This document shows, piece after piece, positions 44,710 through 55,662 of a DNA stretch of 64,000 nucleotides. The first letter of the stretch is position 1, and every line of letters starts with the position of its first letter. The stretch is from Rhizoclosmatium globosum. Its lineage: Eukaryota > Chytridiomycota > Chytridiomycetes > Chytridiales > Chytriomycetaceae. The stretch spans positions 124,001-188,000 of the forward strand of contig MCGO01000050.1 of assembly GCA_002104985.1 (NCBI GenBank). Reading direction: 5' to 3'. The position numbers and the translations under genes were made by a program. The notes beneath the pieces are model-generated. The model did not search any database and was not told where the DNA came from. It saw nothing but the letters and a program-made list of their open reading frames with translations.

Positions 44710-45922
44710 ATGTGGGGAGAAAGTATAACGAACATGACATCCACAGCGCTTGCCTCTGCCAGTGCATTAACGGGAACCGCAACATCGACTGTAACGCTTG
44801 TGTTTGTGCATGGATACCAAGGCAGTTCTGAATCGTTCCATGCTTTCCCGGGGAACCTCCAGCACCGCCTGATCACACAGAGATCCATGGCTGCGAAAGT
44901 CTATAGTTACGAATACGAGACCCGCGGGGACAATGCGCAGCGAGTTGCGGAGTTTGTGGCTTGGTTGACGGATATCAAGCAAGGTCTGCATGGGAATGTG
45001 ATCTTGTTGGGACATTCGATGGGTGGATTGCTATGTGTCGGTGAGTTTCATTCTGGTTTGGGTTGGAAGGGGAGGTTCTGGATGATTGGGCAAAGGTGTG
45101 GTGGTGTGTGGGTTTGGGATAACACTTCATACTTAGATACCGTGCGAAGCCTTGAACTCGAGAAAGGAACACGGGAGCCGTTGAAGTTTACTGTTACCCA
45201 AGTTCTGGCATTTGATTCTCCGTTCTTGGGTGTGCACCCGAAAGCCATGGTCTTGACTGGCGCGAGCAAGCTGAACAAGAGTGTTTCTGAACATACATCG
45301 GCTATTTCGAATCTACTTTTTACTGCAAACAAGACTGAAGCGAATGCGAAGCGGGGGTCTGTGTCGTCGACTGCGAGTAGTTCATCGAGTTGGGGGACTT
45401 GGGGGGCAGTGGCTGCTGTTGGTGCTGCTGCTGCTGCTGCTGCTTATGCTAACCGCAAAGTAGCTGGTAGTGTCGCGGGTGTTGTTAAGAGTGCTGTTTC
45501 CAAGGTTAACTTTGGTTGCTGACTGGTACCGAATATTCTCATCTCATGAACGTTTTACTATATAGGTTGTTTCAGAACATTCCGCGTTTCTTGGTCCACT
45601 CTGGTCCCCTGGTGATCAAGATTCTCGATTGAATTGGATTCTCCTGCACCAGCAGAACAACAAGTTCAAGTTTTGTTGCTTTTATGTCATCACAACTATG
45701 CAGGAATCAGGGTCTATTTCTCGGCGTACATTTATTTCGACGCCTGATGCAGAAAAGGCTTATTCGGGACTCTTCAAGGGAATCGAATACGATTCGACAC
45801 GGAATCAGAAGACGAATGAATGTGCAGATGAGATTGAGGCACACATGAATATGTTTCGACCAGCAATTATTGGAGATGGAGTGTATGAGAGTATTCTGGC
45901 TGGGACACTTTCGGAGATGTGA
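44710..45922 (+). CDS. Alpha/beta hydrolase (DUF676-like serine esterase)
   Basis: Exons 44710-45040, 45137-45514 and 45576-45922 (351 residues). The strand-turn LVFVHGYQGSSESFHAFP gives the oxyanion-side HG motif, and ILLGHSMGGLL the nucleophile elbow G-H-S-M-G. An Asp in VLAFDSPFLGVHP and a His late in the protein (ADEIEAHMNMF or EHSAFLGPLW) could complete the triad. The middle has an Ala/Ser-rich segment with a hydrophobic stretch (WGAVAAVGAAAAAAAY), possibly a membrane-associated helix. The C-terminal block RRTFISTPD and DEIEAHMNMF recurs in fungal relatives of unknown substrate. An alternative start at 44734 (MTSTALAS) is possible. Ends 65 bp before the PAQR gene on the same strand. Confidence 0.75.
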
Positions 45923-45987
45923 TTTCTTTGGCAGTTTGGTTGGCAAAAAAGAACACGTTTTCCCTGCGTTTTCCCCGTTTCTTTCGC

Positions 45988-47433
45988 ATGAATCGAAGCA
46001 ATATGAATCAGCAGCATCCGCAACAACAACAAACGGAAACAACGACATCGATCGGCTATTCACTTCGGCCGCGGAAGCAGAAACAGGTGACAAGGGACAC
46101 GCAGCAGCAGCAACCAACAAGGCCGAATCGGAACAACTTCAACTTCAACGACAACAACTTCAACAACGATCGCGATGACGATGACGATGACGGCGTTGAG
46201 TCCGACGATGGATCGCAGCAAAAGAAGGCGAAAAGAGAAGCAACGAATCAGTTGAACAAGAACAACAACAACAACAACAACAACAAGTGGTGGCAGTCGG
46301 GCTTCCTCAAGTACTACTCCTTCCACGAGGTGCGTGTCTTGATGCCTTGATGCCTTGATGTCTATCTAGATGCCTGCATCCAGCAACTTGAAGTGCGTGG
46401 CTGGCTCTCGATGACACACGCGCCGGCCACCCTCTCTGAGCGCCTGCTAACTGACTTCCCTGACCAGGTCCCTCGGTACATGCAGGACAATGAAGATATC
46501 CACGGCCATTACCGCGCTTTCTATTCATACAAGGAGAACTGGATCTCGCTCTTCCATCTTCACAATGAATCTGTAAGTAAAAATCACTTGATCTTTGGTC
46601 TAATAATACCTATGATAGGTGAATGTTTGGAATCACTTGATTGGTGGATTCATCAGTATTGTTTGGGGTCTCTGTGCGTTGTATGGAATCACTATTCGGA
46701 CCCTGAACTTTGCTGACCCAATGGATCGTATCATGATTCTGTTGCATTGCCTCGCATCTGCGTTTACTTTCTTCACTTCGGGTCTATACCATTTACACCT
46801 GTCGCATTCGTACGAAGCCTACAACTGGTGGGGTTGTTGGGACTATGCTGGCATTTCTGCTCAAATTGGTGGTGCTACAGTTGCACTCTTGTATTATCTG
46901 TTCTACTGTGAGACTGGCCTTCGAACAATGTGGGCTACCCTTGTGCTTTGCTTTTCATCTGTGGGCGTCATTGGACCTTATTTTAGGTGAGGGAAACCCA
47001 CTCGCAGCAGAGAGACTGTACTTATGGACGAAATTTCCATTCCTTCCCCAACCCCCTTCTTTTTTTTTTATAATTTGTCAGTTTTTGGCCAACGGCGAAA
47101 TTCCGTCCTATTCGAAGCGCAATTTACGTTGCGAGTGCTGTTGTTTCTGGTGGGCCCGTCTTTCACTTTTTATGGCTCCATGGCTGGTCAGCACTTCCTA
47201 AAAACGGTGCCGTCGAATTAATGGGCCTCAGTCTCTCTTGTTATCTGATTGGTGTCGTCTTTTACGTTTCACGGTTTCCAGAAAGTGTTTGGCCAGGAAA
47301 GTTTGATCTCTGGTTTGCAAGTCATCAGATATGGCATTCGCTTGTTGTGGCGGCTGTGTTTTTCCATTTTCACGTTGTATTTGGGTTGATTGAGTGGCGA
47401 CATGAACTTGGGGTTTGCGAATCACAGTCTTAA
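45988..47433 (+). CDS. PAQR family seven-helix receptor/hydrolase (adiponectin receptor-like)
   Basis: Exons 45988-46329, 46468-46572, 46619-46986 and 47082-47433 (388 residues). A long Gln/Asn/Asp-rich N-terminus (residues 1-105) precedes the conserved VPRYMQDNEDIHGHYRAFYS (start of the fold) and SLFHLHNESVNVWNHLIGG. Seven helices follow. The zinc site is visible as SGLYHLHLSHS (Ser/His), WDYAGI and the late SHQIWHSLVV. In fungi these proteins (Izh group) act in membrane lipid/zinc homeostasis, and in animals as ceramidase-like adiponectin receptors. The fold is complete, so probably functional. Confidence 0.92.
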
Positions 47434-47490
47434 TTCGAATAAAAGTATAATATTTCACTAATTAATTCATTTAAATGGTTAGTATAAAAA

Positions 47491-48682
47491 ATGGATGAAG
47501 AAATCGAACAACTCCAACTTCAACTGTTTGATGTGAAGCACAAGCTCAGTCTCAACTTTCCATGTGCTACAATTGATCCCAAAGCCGTCACAGCTGTCAA
47601 GAGCGCTGTCAAAGAAACAGCCTCAGAGCTTCTGGATGAAGCACCGGAAACAGAAACCATAAATGCCAGGATTCAGGATGCAGTGGGATACATCATCCGT
47701 GCGGCTTTGGATGCGGTTGAACCGTCACTCCAGTCAGGACACTCTCTTGTACGAGACTGCCCACTGCCGGCCGTCTTGGCTTCAGCGGACAAGAATGATT
47801 CTCCATTCGCCATTCCGATTTATTACCCAAAAGGAGGAAGCGCTGACTTTGGTATTGGTTTTGCTGAAAATTATGATCGAAACAAGGGGGCCTTCATTCC
47901 ACCAAACATTCACCAACCCGATCATCAAAGTTGATGCCACTTTCTATCGAATCTATGACGTATATCTATCAAAAACGAGAGATTCAGAAGTCAAGAACCT
48001 CTCTCTTGAATGTCAAATACAAACATTACAGTCAAAATCGTCAAATCACCCTCTCTTGAATCCATTTGAAAATTGGACAATCAAGAAACCGTTTATGGCT
48101 GTCCCAGATTATGGAACGAGTCTTGCACAACTTTTCTCATCGACTCACCTGAATGTGACGTCGGAAAAGTTGAAAAACTTGATTCAAGGGGTCTTCCGCA
48201 ATTCTCTTGAGCCGATCATAAATCTCGGTTACTGCCATATGGACATTCATCTTGGAAATATATGTGTCAAGGATGAGGAGGGTTGGACGGATGCTTGCTT
48301 GATTGACTTTGATTTCGCAACCCTTGCCGACGGACGTACAAATAATAGAATGGCTCGAAATAGATTAAATTACCCAAATGAGGAATGCGTTATTTCGAAA
48401 AGTGATGTGTGGATGGTTGGCATAGTGTTACAGAAATTGGCGAATCGAATTCCTGGATTTCACTTCTGTTTGAATGATGTTAAAACACATTTGGAAATGG
48501 AGAATTGGGCCAAAGAACTATTGTCTCGAACGATGGGAATCAAGATGTCAGGTACTATAGGGCTACTGTTACTCCAACAAAAGATCGCCGTGCTTCGCGT
48601 TATTGCTGGTTGCTTGCGAGTAGACCCTGAAAACAGGCTATCGATGTCGGAAATTGTAACCCTCGCTTCTGGTTGGAACTGA
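47491..48682 (+). CDS. Divergent protein-kinase-like protein
   Basis: Exons 47491-47851 and 47931-48682 (370 residues) across a 79-nt GT-AG intron with an AAAG acceptor. Splicing here joins DF to VDATFYRIYDVYL and removes the need for a frameshift. The second half has kinase C-lobe features: GYCHMDIHLGNICV (HxD....N catalytic loop) and CLIDFDFATLADG (DFG replaced by DFD), then ISKSDVWMVGIVLQKL (APE/helix F region) and a C-terminal CLRVDPENRLSM. No clear glycine loop or VAIK lysine is visible in the N-lobe. It may be a pseudokinase or belong to the atypical fungal kinase-like group. Substrate unknown. Confidence 0.65.
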
Positions 48683-48756
48683 ATTCTTTTAAATAAGAAA
48701 ATCAACAAATAAATTATTTTTCACGTCCCAGTCTCAAACTATCAATATATACAGCT

Positions 48757-51700
48757 TTACAAAATTGCCAACGTAAATTCCTGACAAGCATTCTCGTAAC
48801 AGTCGTGCAACTTTTTGGCCACAGTTTCAAATCCATATGAATAAAACAGCTTGAAGATGGTCAGCATTGGATGCAGTTCATCTTTGCCGTAGGGAGTCGT
48901 CTTTGGAGTGTATTCAGCAGGTCTGAGTGTCGCACTTAAATTCAAGACAACAGAAATTTGGCCTGGAATCACACTTGCAACCGACTTCTCCTTTCCGGGC
49001 AGGATTTGAGGCAAAATAGCCCATTCCCATCCTTTCAAATTAATTCTCTGGATATGAATTAAGATTGATTAGAACATAAGTACCAGATGCCTTTTCGAAC
49101 TTACCAAATACTCAATCTGTTTGACTCGAAGGTTCGACAATGCGGAAGCCCACGTCTGGTACTTTTTCCCGTCAATAACTTCATCTTTTGTGCCAATACA
49201 GATCTTGTGGAACTTGACGTTGGGGTGTGGTGAAATAAGGTCCATATCACAATCCAGAGTGTGGATCTGGCACTTGTCATTCAAGGCAAGCAAATCAGTT
49301 TCCCACTGAAAGTTGGATGTTGCCCCGAGCGATACAATGTTGCAGGTTGGTGCAGATCTGAGGTTGTCAACACAAGCCCAGTGCGAACCAGGGCTCTTTG
49401 GGTCTCCTCCAATCGCTCTGAACCAAGTTGATTCGCATTCATAGCTGATGGGAAATACATTGAAGATTTGTTTGTTTGTGAGTCGTGCCGCATATGATTC
49501 TGGAAGCTGTGCTGCAAAGTCCCAGAATTCCAAGACCTCAGCCTTTCGCTCCTGATTCCAATTCTTTGTTTGCACTTCTTGAACGATAGCTTTAGCAGAC
49601 TCTGTTGAAAGGGCATACATTGTTGGCTTCACATTCTTTCCAATCGGCGTGTCAGATCCACCAATGCCCAGACCATTATTAATCGAACGATCTGGCTTCA
49701 CCATTGTAAATACTTCACAGTTATGTCCCCATGCCTTTCTAGACGCCGTTCTGAATCCTGAAGCATAAAACAACTTGAACAAATTCATGACAGGTCTCAT
49801 ATGGTCTTTTCCGTTCTCCGTTTCAACAGGCTTGTATGCAAATAATGTACCCTGTTGCTGCCAATCCATGTGGATTTCAAAAGAAATCATGTTTGGTAGA
49901 ATTGTTGCCGTCTGCAAAATGTGTGGAAGGACAACCCATTCCCAGCCTTCAATATCCATCTGGAAAAGACCCAATTCAGCACTCTAATGACCACGATAAA
50001 ACAAAAAGTGTACGAACCTTAAGGTAATCCACATGTTTAAGTCCCAAAGAAGATAGGATATTGTTCCAAGACTTGTACCGCCTGCCCTCAATAATCTCAT
50101 CGTTGCCCAGACACCATTGCTTGAAAGTAATCAATGGATGTGGTGGTGTCCAAGATCCTGTACAGTCCAACGTATAAATCTTGCACTTTCCATCAGTGAG
50201 CTGAATCATATTCTCCTCAAAACCCCATTCGCCCCTCGACCCAATAGAGAGGATAACACAGTCTTTCTTTGGCGTGAAAAACTCTTTACAGGACCAGAAG
50301 TTGTCGACGGTTTTGATATCGTTCCGACAATCAGGGGCTTGAAGGAATTCAGTGCACACCCAATACCCATCTTGTCCTGCAATTGCACTGCCAATACTGC
50401 AAAACGGCATTAGTCAACCATCGAACATGACGAAAAGGGAAACGACTCAACTGTCTCAAATAATTCCTGTCACATTCGTACGTCTCAGGAATCCCAATGG
50501 AATGAACCTGGTACTTTGCATCCGCCATCAACGTTGAATTAATATTGCCCACAATGTTCTCCCAAAAATTGGTTGCAAGTTGCGTCCACTTTACAGCCCA
50601 ATCATGCGTCGAAACTTTGTGCAACCACTCAGTGTTATACGTTACTCGTTTTTCATCTCGCTGTTCAACTCTTTCCGATCCAGTCGGGTCCCCAGCTTCT
50701 GTGTCCAACACCAAAGTGTATACTTCGTTTTCCACAAATCGATTCTTGCGTGCTGCGACGTGATAACCTCTTGCGTAAATGCTTTGCATCATACGTAACA
50801 TTGGTGTTGCGTTGTCATAGTATCCGTTTTCAGTCATATTGCGGGTAAAGTGAGGATTCGTGGCGTCAACGGGTTGGAAGCCTGTATGAAACTCAACGGA
50901 AATTTGCAACGGAAGAACTTGATTCGTATCAGCAAGAATCTGTGGAATCAAGTTCCATTCCCAGCCTTCAATATCCACTTTCATGTAATCGACTTGAGTC
51001 AACCCGAGTTCTTTCAGAGTTGTTCCCCACGATTTGTAGGTTTTGAATTCAATGGTTTCGTCGTTTCCGAGACACCATTTGTGGAATGTGATATTTTCGT
51101 GTGGGGTTTGATAATTTCCAGTACAATCAAAGGCATGAATCTGTAATGGATTGATTGGGTTTTGAAATAGAGAGAAAGTAAAATAATTACCTTGCAGTTT
51201 CCTTTCGTCGTTTCAAGCATATCCGTCTCCCAAGAGCCAAGTCCACGCGATCCGACCGACAAGATTGTACAGCCAGAACCTTCTGTGATATTTAGCTTTT
51301 CGGTGCACACATATGTTGTATCCTCCTCAAACGGTAGTCCTCCGACACTATAGTTGGCAAATAAGAAAAATGGATGAAAGAGACACAAACTTACTATCGA
51401 AGATAATTCCTATCGCATTCGTAAGTCTGAGGGAAAAAGTCAAACACTTTTGTTGGAGGAAGAGTTGACAAGTCCAAGGGTGTCAAGATGGAGAGTAAAC
51501 CCCAAAAATGTTGAGCTTCATGACTACGAACAGCATCCCAGTTGTACGATTTGAAAATATTCCAAAGAGTGTCTTGGTTATGTGGTGACTTGTAAGTAAC
51601 TGCCGCCAACGCCGCTTCAGCAGCGGATGAAGCGTCGGATGGTTGTGAAGGGAGGTTTGACGCATCAGGTCCCACACTTGGGTGCAACACAAACGTAAAT

Positions 51701-52890
51701 ATTTCGAAATTGGGCCCCCACGTCTTCTTGATCATGTTTTCGTAGCCGAATGAGTAAAAAAGGCCCATCAGGTTCAAAAGTGGATGCAAGTTATCTGGTC
51801 CATTGTCTGTATTTACTCGTGCCAGATTGTTGATTGTGCCTTCGGGTTGCCAACCGCGATGGAACTCGGTACTTATTTGGCGAGGGAGCTTATTTCCAGT
51901 CCGGAGCAGTTGCGGGAAAACAATCCATTCTCCACCCTCAATATCGAGCTTCAAGTAATCGACATGAGTGATGTTGAGTTCTTCAAGAATCACGTTCCAA
52001 CTTTTGAAAATCTGATTATCAATGACTTGGTCGTTTCCGAGACACCATTGGTGAAAGATGATATCTGGGTCCGGCGAAACCCAATATCCAGTGCAATCAA
52101 AAGTGTGAATGATACATTTCCTTTCAGTGAGTTCGAGCATTTCCTTCTCCCATTCATACATTCCTCTGGAACCGATGGAAAAGATTGTGCAACCTTTTGA
52201 GACTTGTAGAAACTCAGTACATACCCAGTATGAGCCATCGTCGTGAGGGGGCCCACCAACACTTTAGACAAGAATTAGATATGTAGTGTGGAACAGGGAA
52301 TGATTTTCCTACCTTTTCAAGTGATTCAAGTCACAGGCAACAGGGGCGGAAAACAGATTCCAGATATTATCAGAAAGCAGGGCAGCATCGGACATTGGCA
52401 GAAGACTTGCCTTATTCCACATGGCTGTTGTTGCCGTTCTGCGAGCACCCAACCAATCCTTGCTAGACACAATATGCAAACGAGAGATGTGGGCATCCGC
52501 ATTGAGAGCCGAGTTTGCGTCATTTGGCACGGGGGGCTCAGCGCGAATGTAGTCCCAGTCGTCGTTTGCCGGTGCACTGAGTTCGTCCGGATGAAGCAGA
52601 CGGGAAGAAGCCGAGTCGTCCGACGCTGCGCCGAGAGTCTTGATGAGCGGCACGGCGAGCAGCACGAAAGCAAAGTAGTATATTAAGTAGATTGTCGTAC
52701 GGTGGCTCGCGTTTCCTTCAATTCTCGAAACGCGTTTGCCGCCCACGTTTCGGTCGTCTTCGCCTGCCGCCTGCGTCTGTGTCTGTGAAGTTGCGAGCGT
52801 CTGCAGTTCACTTGAGTCCAATGCGCTTTCACTGTCTTCCTTTTTGTTCGCGCCTCGTCCACGGAATCGTCCGAACAGTTTGGTGAACAT
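48757..52890 (-). CDS. Type II membrane protein with four tandem FkbM-like methyltransferase domains
   Basis: Seven exons: 52890-52313, 52261-51395, 51347-51191, 51140-50452, 50396-50018, 49959-49105 and 49047-48757 (1,271 residues). A signal anchor at residues 66-86 (TIYLIYYFAFVLLAVPLIKT) implies Golgi/ER lumenal orientation. Four repeats of about 280 residues start near residues 193, 482, 764 and 1071. Each opens with a YWVCTEFLQ-like segment, then an SAM-binding GSRG..(W)E block, a [TF]-D-C-T-G strand, WCLGNDE and the FkbM motif (DYLKLDIEGGEW, DYMKVDIEGWEW, DYLKMDIEGWEW). The fourth has lost both (SLGATSN; INLKGWEW) and is probably inactive. FkbM/METTL24-like enzymes methylate sugars or other hydroxyls. 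A role in glycan methylation is inferred. Confidence 0.88.
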
Positions 52891-52929
52891 TTTTGCTCGT
52901 TCAACACCAGTCCAACACCAGAATACAGC

Positions 52930-53045
52930 CTCAACCTGCAAGAAAAGACACCCATCAAGACATGGAATCGCAAAATAAACAGAATCTGAAACCAGAGCTT
53001 CTGTCCACGAGTCCCTCCCGTGATCGCACAATGGGATTGTACCGC
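52930..53045 (+). pseudogene. Truncated copy C' of small gene C
   Basis: Matches the minus-strand sequence of gene C (about 29080-29000) from before the internal Met (MESQNKQNLKPELL) through TSPSRDRTMGLY. It then diverges and ends in unrelated residues after 38 codons. The motif's final HxxH and the acidic tail are lost. Breakpoint is about 40 bp from the left end of the inverted-repeat element. Lies only 40 bp from the methyltransferase start codon. Confidence 0.7.
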
Positions 53046-53084
53046 ATAATTACTGTATTTAACATTTTAGAAGAACATTAAAAA

Positions 53085-53232
53085 AAGGAAGATTCTATTT
53101 TGGACCCCCCCGTCCTGCCCTTATTCGAGTCCCCCCCTCCCAAACAAGCACATGTCCTCCCCCTCCCTAATAGACTTTGGATGCTTATTCGAGTCGTACC
53201 ATCATTTCAATCGTACAATAAACGAAAAAAAG
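53085..53232 (+). repeat. Left terminal inverted repeat
   Basis: 148 bp, reverse complement of 54459-54606. Contains C7 and C5 runs and two copies of TTATTCGAGTC (53121-53131 and 53185-53195), candidate transposase-binding subrepeats. Confidence 0.9.
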
Positions 53233-53713
53233 AAATAAGTGTTATAACATTTCCACTTCAATCTGGACCGTTTCTGGACTTGACTTTATTGGAGTTCTTG
53301 GTTTTCTTTACTTCCTCTTTAGCTCTTCTCTTCTTTGATTCCACAGAGCTGTTTTTACGCCTTAGGGACAGTCTTCCTTCTCCGCGTTTTTGAGGTGAAT
53401 CGAAGGTTTGTTCAATTGGGAGACTAACTTGAATATGCTAACTTACCACATCCAAATTTCCCCAAATCTTTCGATGCTGCTATTAAATACAAGCCGCAAC
53501 TTATTCCGTCAAATTGTTGATGATAGTCAATGCGAGAACTGGAGGGCATGGGGACTTGCCGCTTTGTAAAAAGGATGCTCGTTCAGGAACAATCAAAGAA
53601 TTGATGGCAGATGTTGTAAAGTTCAGTTCCATTGGTTGAAAATGGCTTGCATGAAGGTAGACATTGAAGAACCTTTCACAGTCGGAATCCATGAGAGACT
53701 TACTTAAATAGCC

Positions 53714-53977
53714 ATGGCCGATGCTTTCATGGACCTTGCTTCTTCAGTTGTTCTTGTCTTTGCCACAGTTTCCGCTGCCGATAAAAATCCTCAACATTAT
53801 CCAGCTGGAAAACAGCGTTTCGAGACTGCCGCGATTGTCGTATTCTCTTGTATCATGGGTTCCCTAATGACTCACGATGTCGATATTCAGCTTGTGGATA
53901 CTGTTCGCGCTTACTCAAGTGGTGCTGGTTACTTTGTGGAAGTTGACATTGTTATGGACCCAAACACCTTCAGCTAG
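53714..53977 (+). pseudogene. Cation diffusion facilitator (CDF) gene fragment, internally deleted
   Basis: 87 codons read MADAFMDLASSVVLVFATVS, then YPAGKQRFETAAIVVFSCIM, which is the CDF transporter core (Asp-rich helix, YPxGKxRxExxxxxxFSxIMG). The frame then jumps to DTVRAYSSGAGYFVEVDIVM, which belongs to the cytosolic C-terminal domain some 150 residues further on in full-length members. The start of the protein, several membrane helices and everything after DPNT are missing. It is a broken captured fragment, not a functional transporter. Confidence 0.75.
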
Positions 53978-54458
53978 TAACATTGTATTAAATTCACGAA
54001 GGGTGTGGCTTCACTTGCCTTTTTTACGCTGTTTATATAACGGCTTTCATATAAACTGAACAGGCTTTAAATCTCGCTTTTAAGCATGAGCAATGTAAAG
54101 GACTGTAGAGGAAGCGATGATGGGCATGGAACACGTCAATCTTTTGTTTCCAGAGCAATCTGTTTTAGTAGTCGGAAAACTCGTCAATAATTGAGATGTA
54201 TATCATGCTGTTGTTAGACAGAGGGCACACGCATTCAATGGGAGTACGTCAGATCCAACTCCAGTTTCAGCATCCAGGCAGAGAAATGCCTTTTCAATTG
54301 TTGGCAGCATAACATTGATCCTGTTATTTTGTCTAGCTATTGGTGTGCTTTTATCTTGTTGCAAGCGATACCTGCTACCCACCTGTAAAAGTCTTGTTTC
54401 GTCCGAACTTTGTGCACAACAAATTGGTCAACATTCAAGAAGATTATAAGGTTTCTGT

Positions 54459-54606
54459 CTTTTTTTCGTTTATTGTACGATTAAAACAATGGTACGACTC
54501 GAATAAGCATCCAAAGTCTATTAGGGAGGGGGAGGACATGTGCTTGTTTGGGAGGGGGGGACTCGAATAAGGGCAGGACGGGGGGGTCCAAAATAGAATC
54601 TTCCTT
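54459..54606 (-). repeat. Right terminal inverted repeat
   Basis: 148 bp, reverse complement of the left repeat with three mismatches confined to the inner end (near 54482-54491). Carries the same two GACTCGAATAA subrepeats. Confidence 0.9.
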
Positions 54607-54729
54607 AAAAAAAAACAAAAGGTAAAAGAAAAAAACATACCTGTAAAAAATAATTAGAATTATGCCATAAGGAAAGCAAGGCCATACCAAATTTCTTTGT
54701 ATTGTTAATCAGGAATGTATCCAGGGCTG

Positions 54730-55500
54730 TTAAATGAAAGCTGCAGGTCGACCACCAGTATGATTGTAATGAAACAGCAAGTGGCGAATGTTGCATGCAG
54801 CTTGAATATCTTTGTCCACAATCTTAGCAACAAATGTTAGTGCTGGTACCAGTCACAAGCATACATACAGTAGGGGGTCCTGGAATGAGTGGGCACTCAA
54901 CAAGACCATAAACTGAACTCTGGATGTTAGTAAGATCAGGGCATTGAACAAAGGGATGCATTGGTTGTTTGTCATCATCAATGCAGTATTTTCTCCAGTG
55001 AAGATCCTGAAACTTGCGTTTCTTGTGGGGGCATCTAAGAATAGGACGTCGAACCTAGTCCAACATTAATGTAAGACTTACTTTGTTGATTACTTACTGT
55101 CACAACTGGTGGATATTGGAACACACCTCCTGCCTCATAGCCAGCACTGAGACGATGGGACCGCTGTGAAGTCAAATGCTCATCAATAACAAACACAAAG
55201 TGCTCATGAGCAGCCTTTTCTCTGATTCTCTGTGTGAAAAACACATATTTAGTATTGCCAACCATTGCGTTAAACTGACATTGTTGGGAACAGGTGCCCA
55301 TGGTCTCTGGTGATTCCAAGATCCATCGCCATAAGCAAAATAGACTGGTGCAACAGGAAAAGCTGGAATATTATTCAAGCGGCGTGTTCGACGGCGGAGT
55401 TTTCTTGCTCCAGGAACAATCCTGCCTTGCATACTGTTCCAATCAGTGTCTGTCATGCGCCCAGCCATACGATTGATGAGAGCGATATTATGTAGTTTAT
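54730..55500 (-). pseudogene. 3' half of a Fanzor/TnpB-like (RuvC-fold) endonuclease gene
   Basis: Four spliced pieces on the minus strand: about 55500-55280, 55229-55098, 55054-54869 and 54822-54730 (TAA at 54730-54732). Donors and acceptors are good and there are no internal stops. Family-like features in order: a basic segment RKLRRRTRRLNNIPAFPV; YFAYGDGSWNHQRPWAPVPN (the GDxS...P strand of TnpB-like proteins); FVFVIDEHLTSQRSH (RuvC-II Glu, DExxTSK-like); a Cys/His patch (RCPHKKRK...HPFVQC) in place of a canonical zinc ribbon; and DKDIQAACNIRHLL (RuvC-III Asp, RDxNAAxNI-like) before GGRPAAFI. The RuvC-I half is absent. The frame ends upstream at the junction with the duplicated B' leader, so it is a truncated remnant. 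Zinc-ribbon cysteines are mostly lost. Confidence 0.6.
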
Positions 55501-55662
55501 TCTGTTGAATGAAGTGAGACTTGTGTCACTATGACTGTTTGTTGCTTTCCCTGTGTCATACCAAACAGCCAGCCAAGCCAAGATAAAGGAAACATTCGCT
55601 GATAAAAAACCGTCTTTCAATCCAGCTACTTGCTGCACAGTTCCAGATACGCCTCACTTCAG

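Larger units (their letters stand above)
53085..54606. mobile_element. 1.5-kb non-autonomous element with 148-bp terminal inverted repeats
   Basis: Ends 53085-53232 and 54459-54606 are inverted copies with only three visible mismatches, flanking a 1,226-bp interior without a transposase frame. The interior carries a broken cation-efflux gene piece (53714-53977) and other unassigned open stretches. Flanks are A-rich, so a target-site duplication cannot be read. TTAA occurs at 53078-53081 and 54605-54608, but the A run on the left makes the match ambiguous. This structure fits a deletion derivative or gene-capturing (pack-type) DNA transposon. The superfamily is unknown. Confidence 0.8.

Noticed and set aside
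47886..47890. Frameshift in a G5 run as proof of a pseudogene
   Set aside because: A 79-nt GT-AG intron accounts for the frame change without invoking a mutation, so the gene is kept as intact.
53501..53692. 63-codon minus-strand frame inside the inverted-repeat element as a transposase
   Set aside because: No DDE/DDD spacing or DNA-binding motif, and too short. Left as unassigned interior.
53078..54608. TTAA target-site duplication (piggyBac-type) for the inverted-repeat element
   Set aside because: TTAA is present at both ends, but five extra A residues separate it from the left repeat. In A-rich flanks this can be chance.
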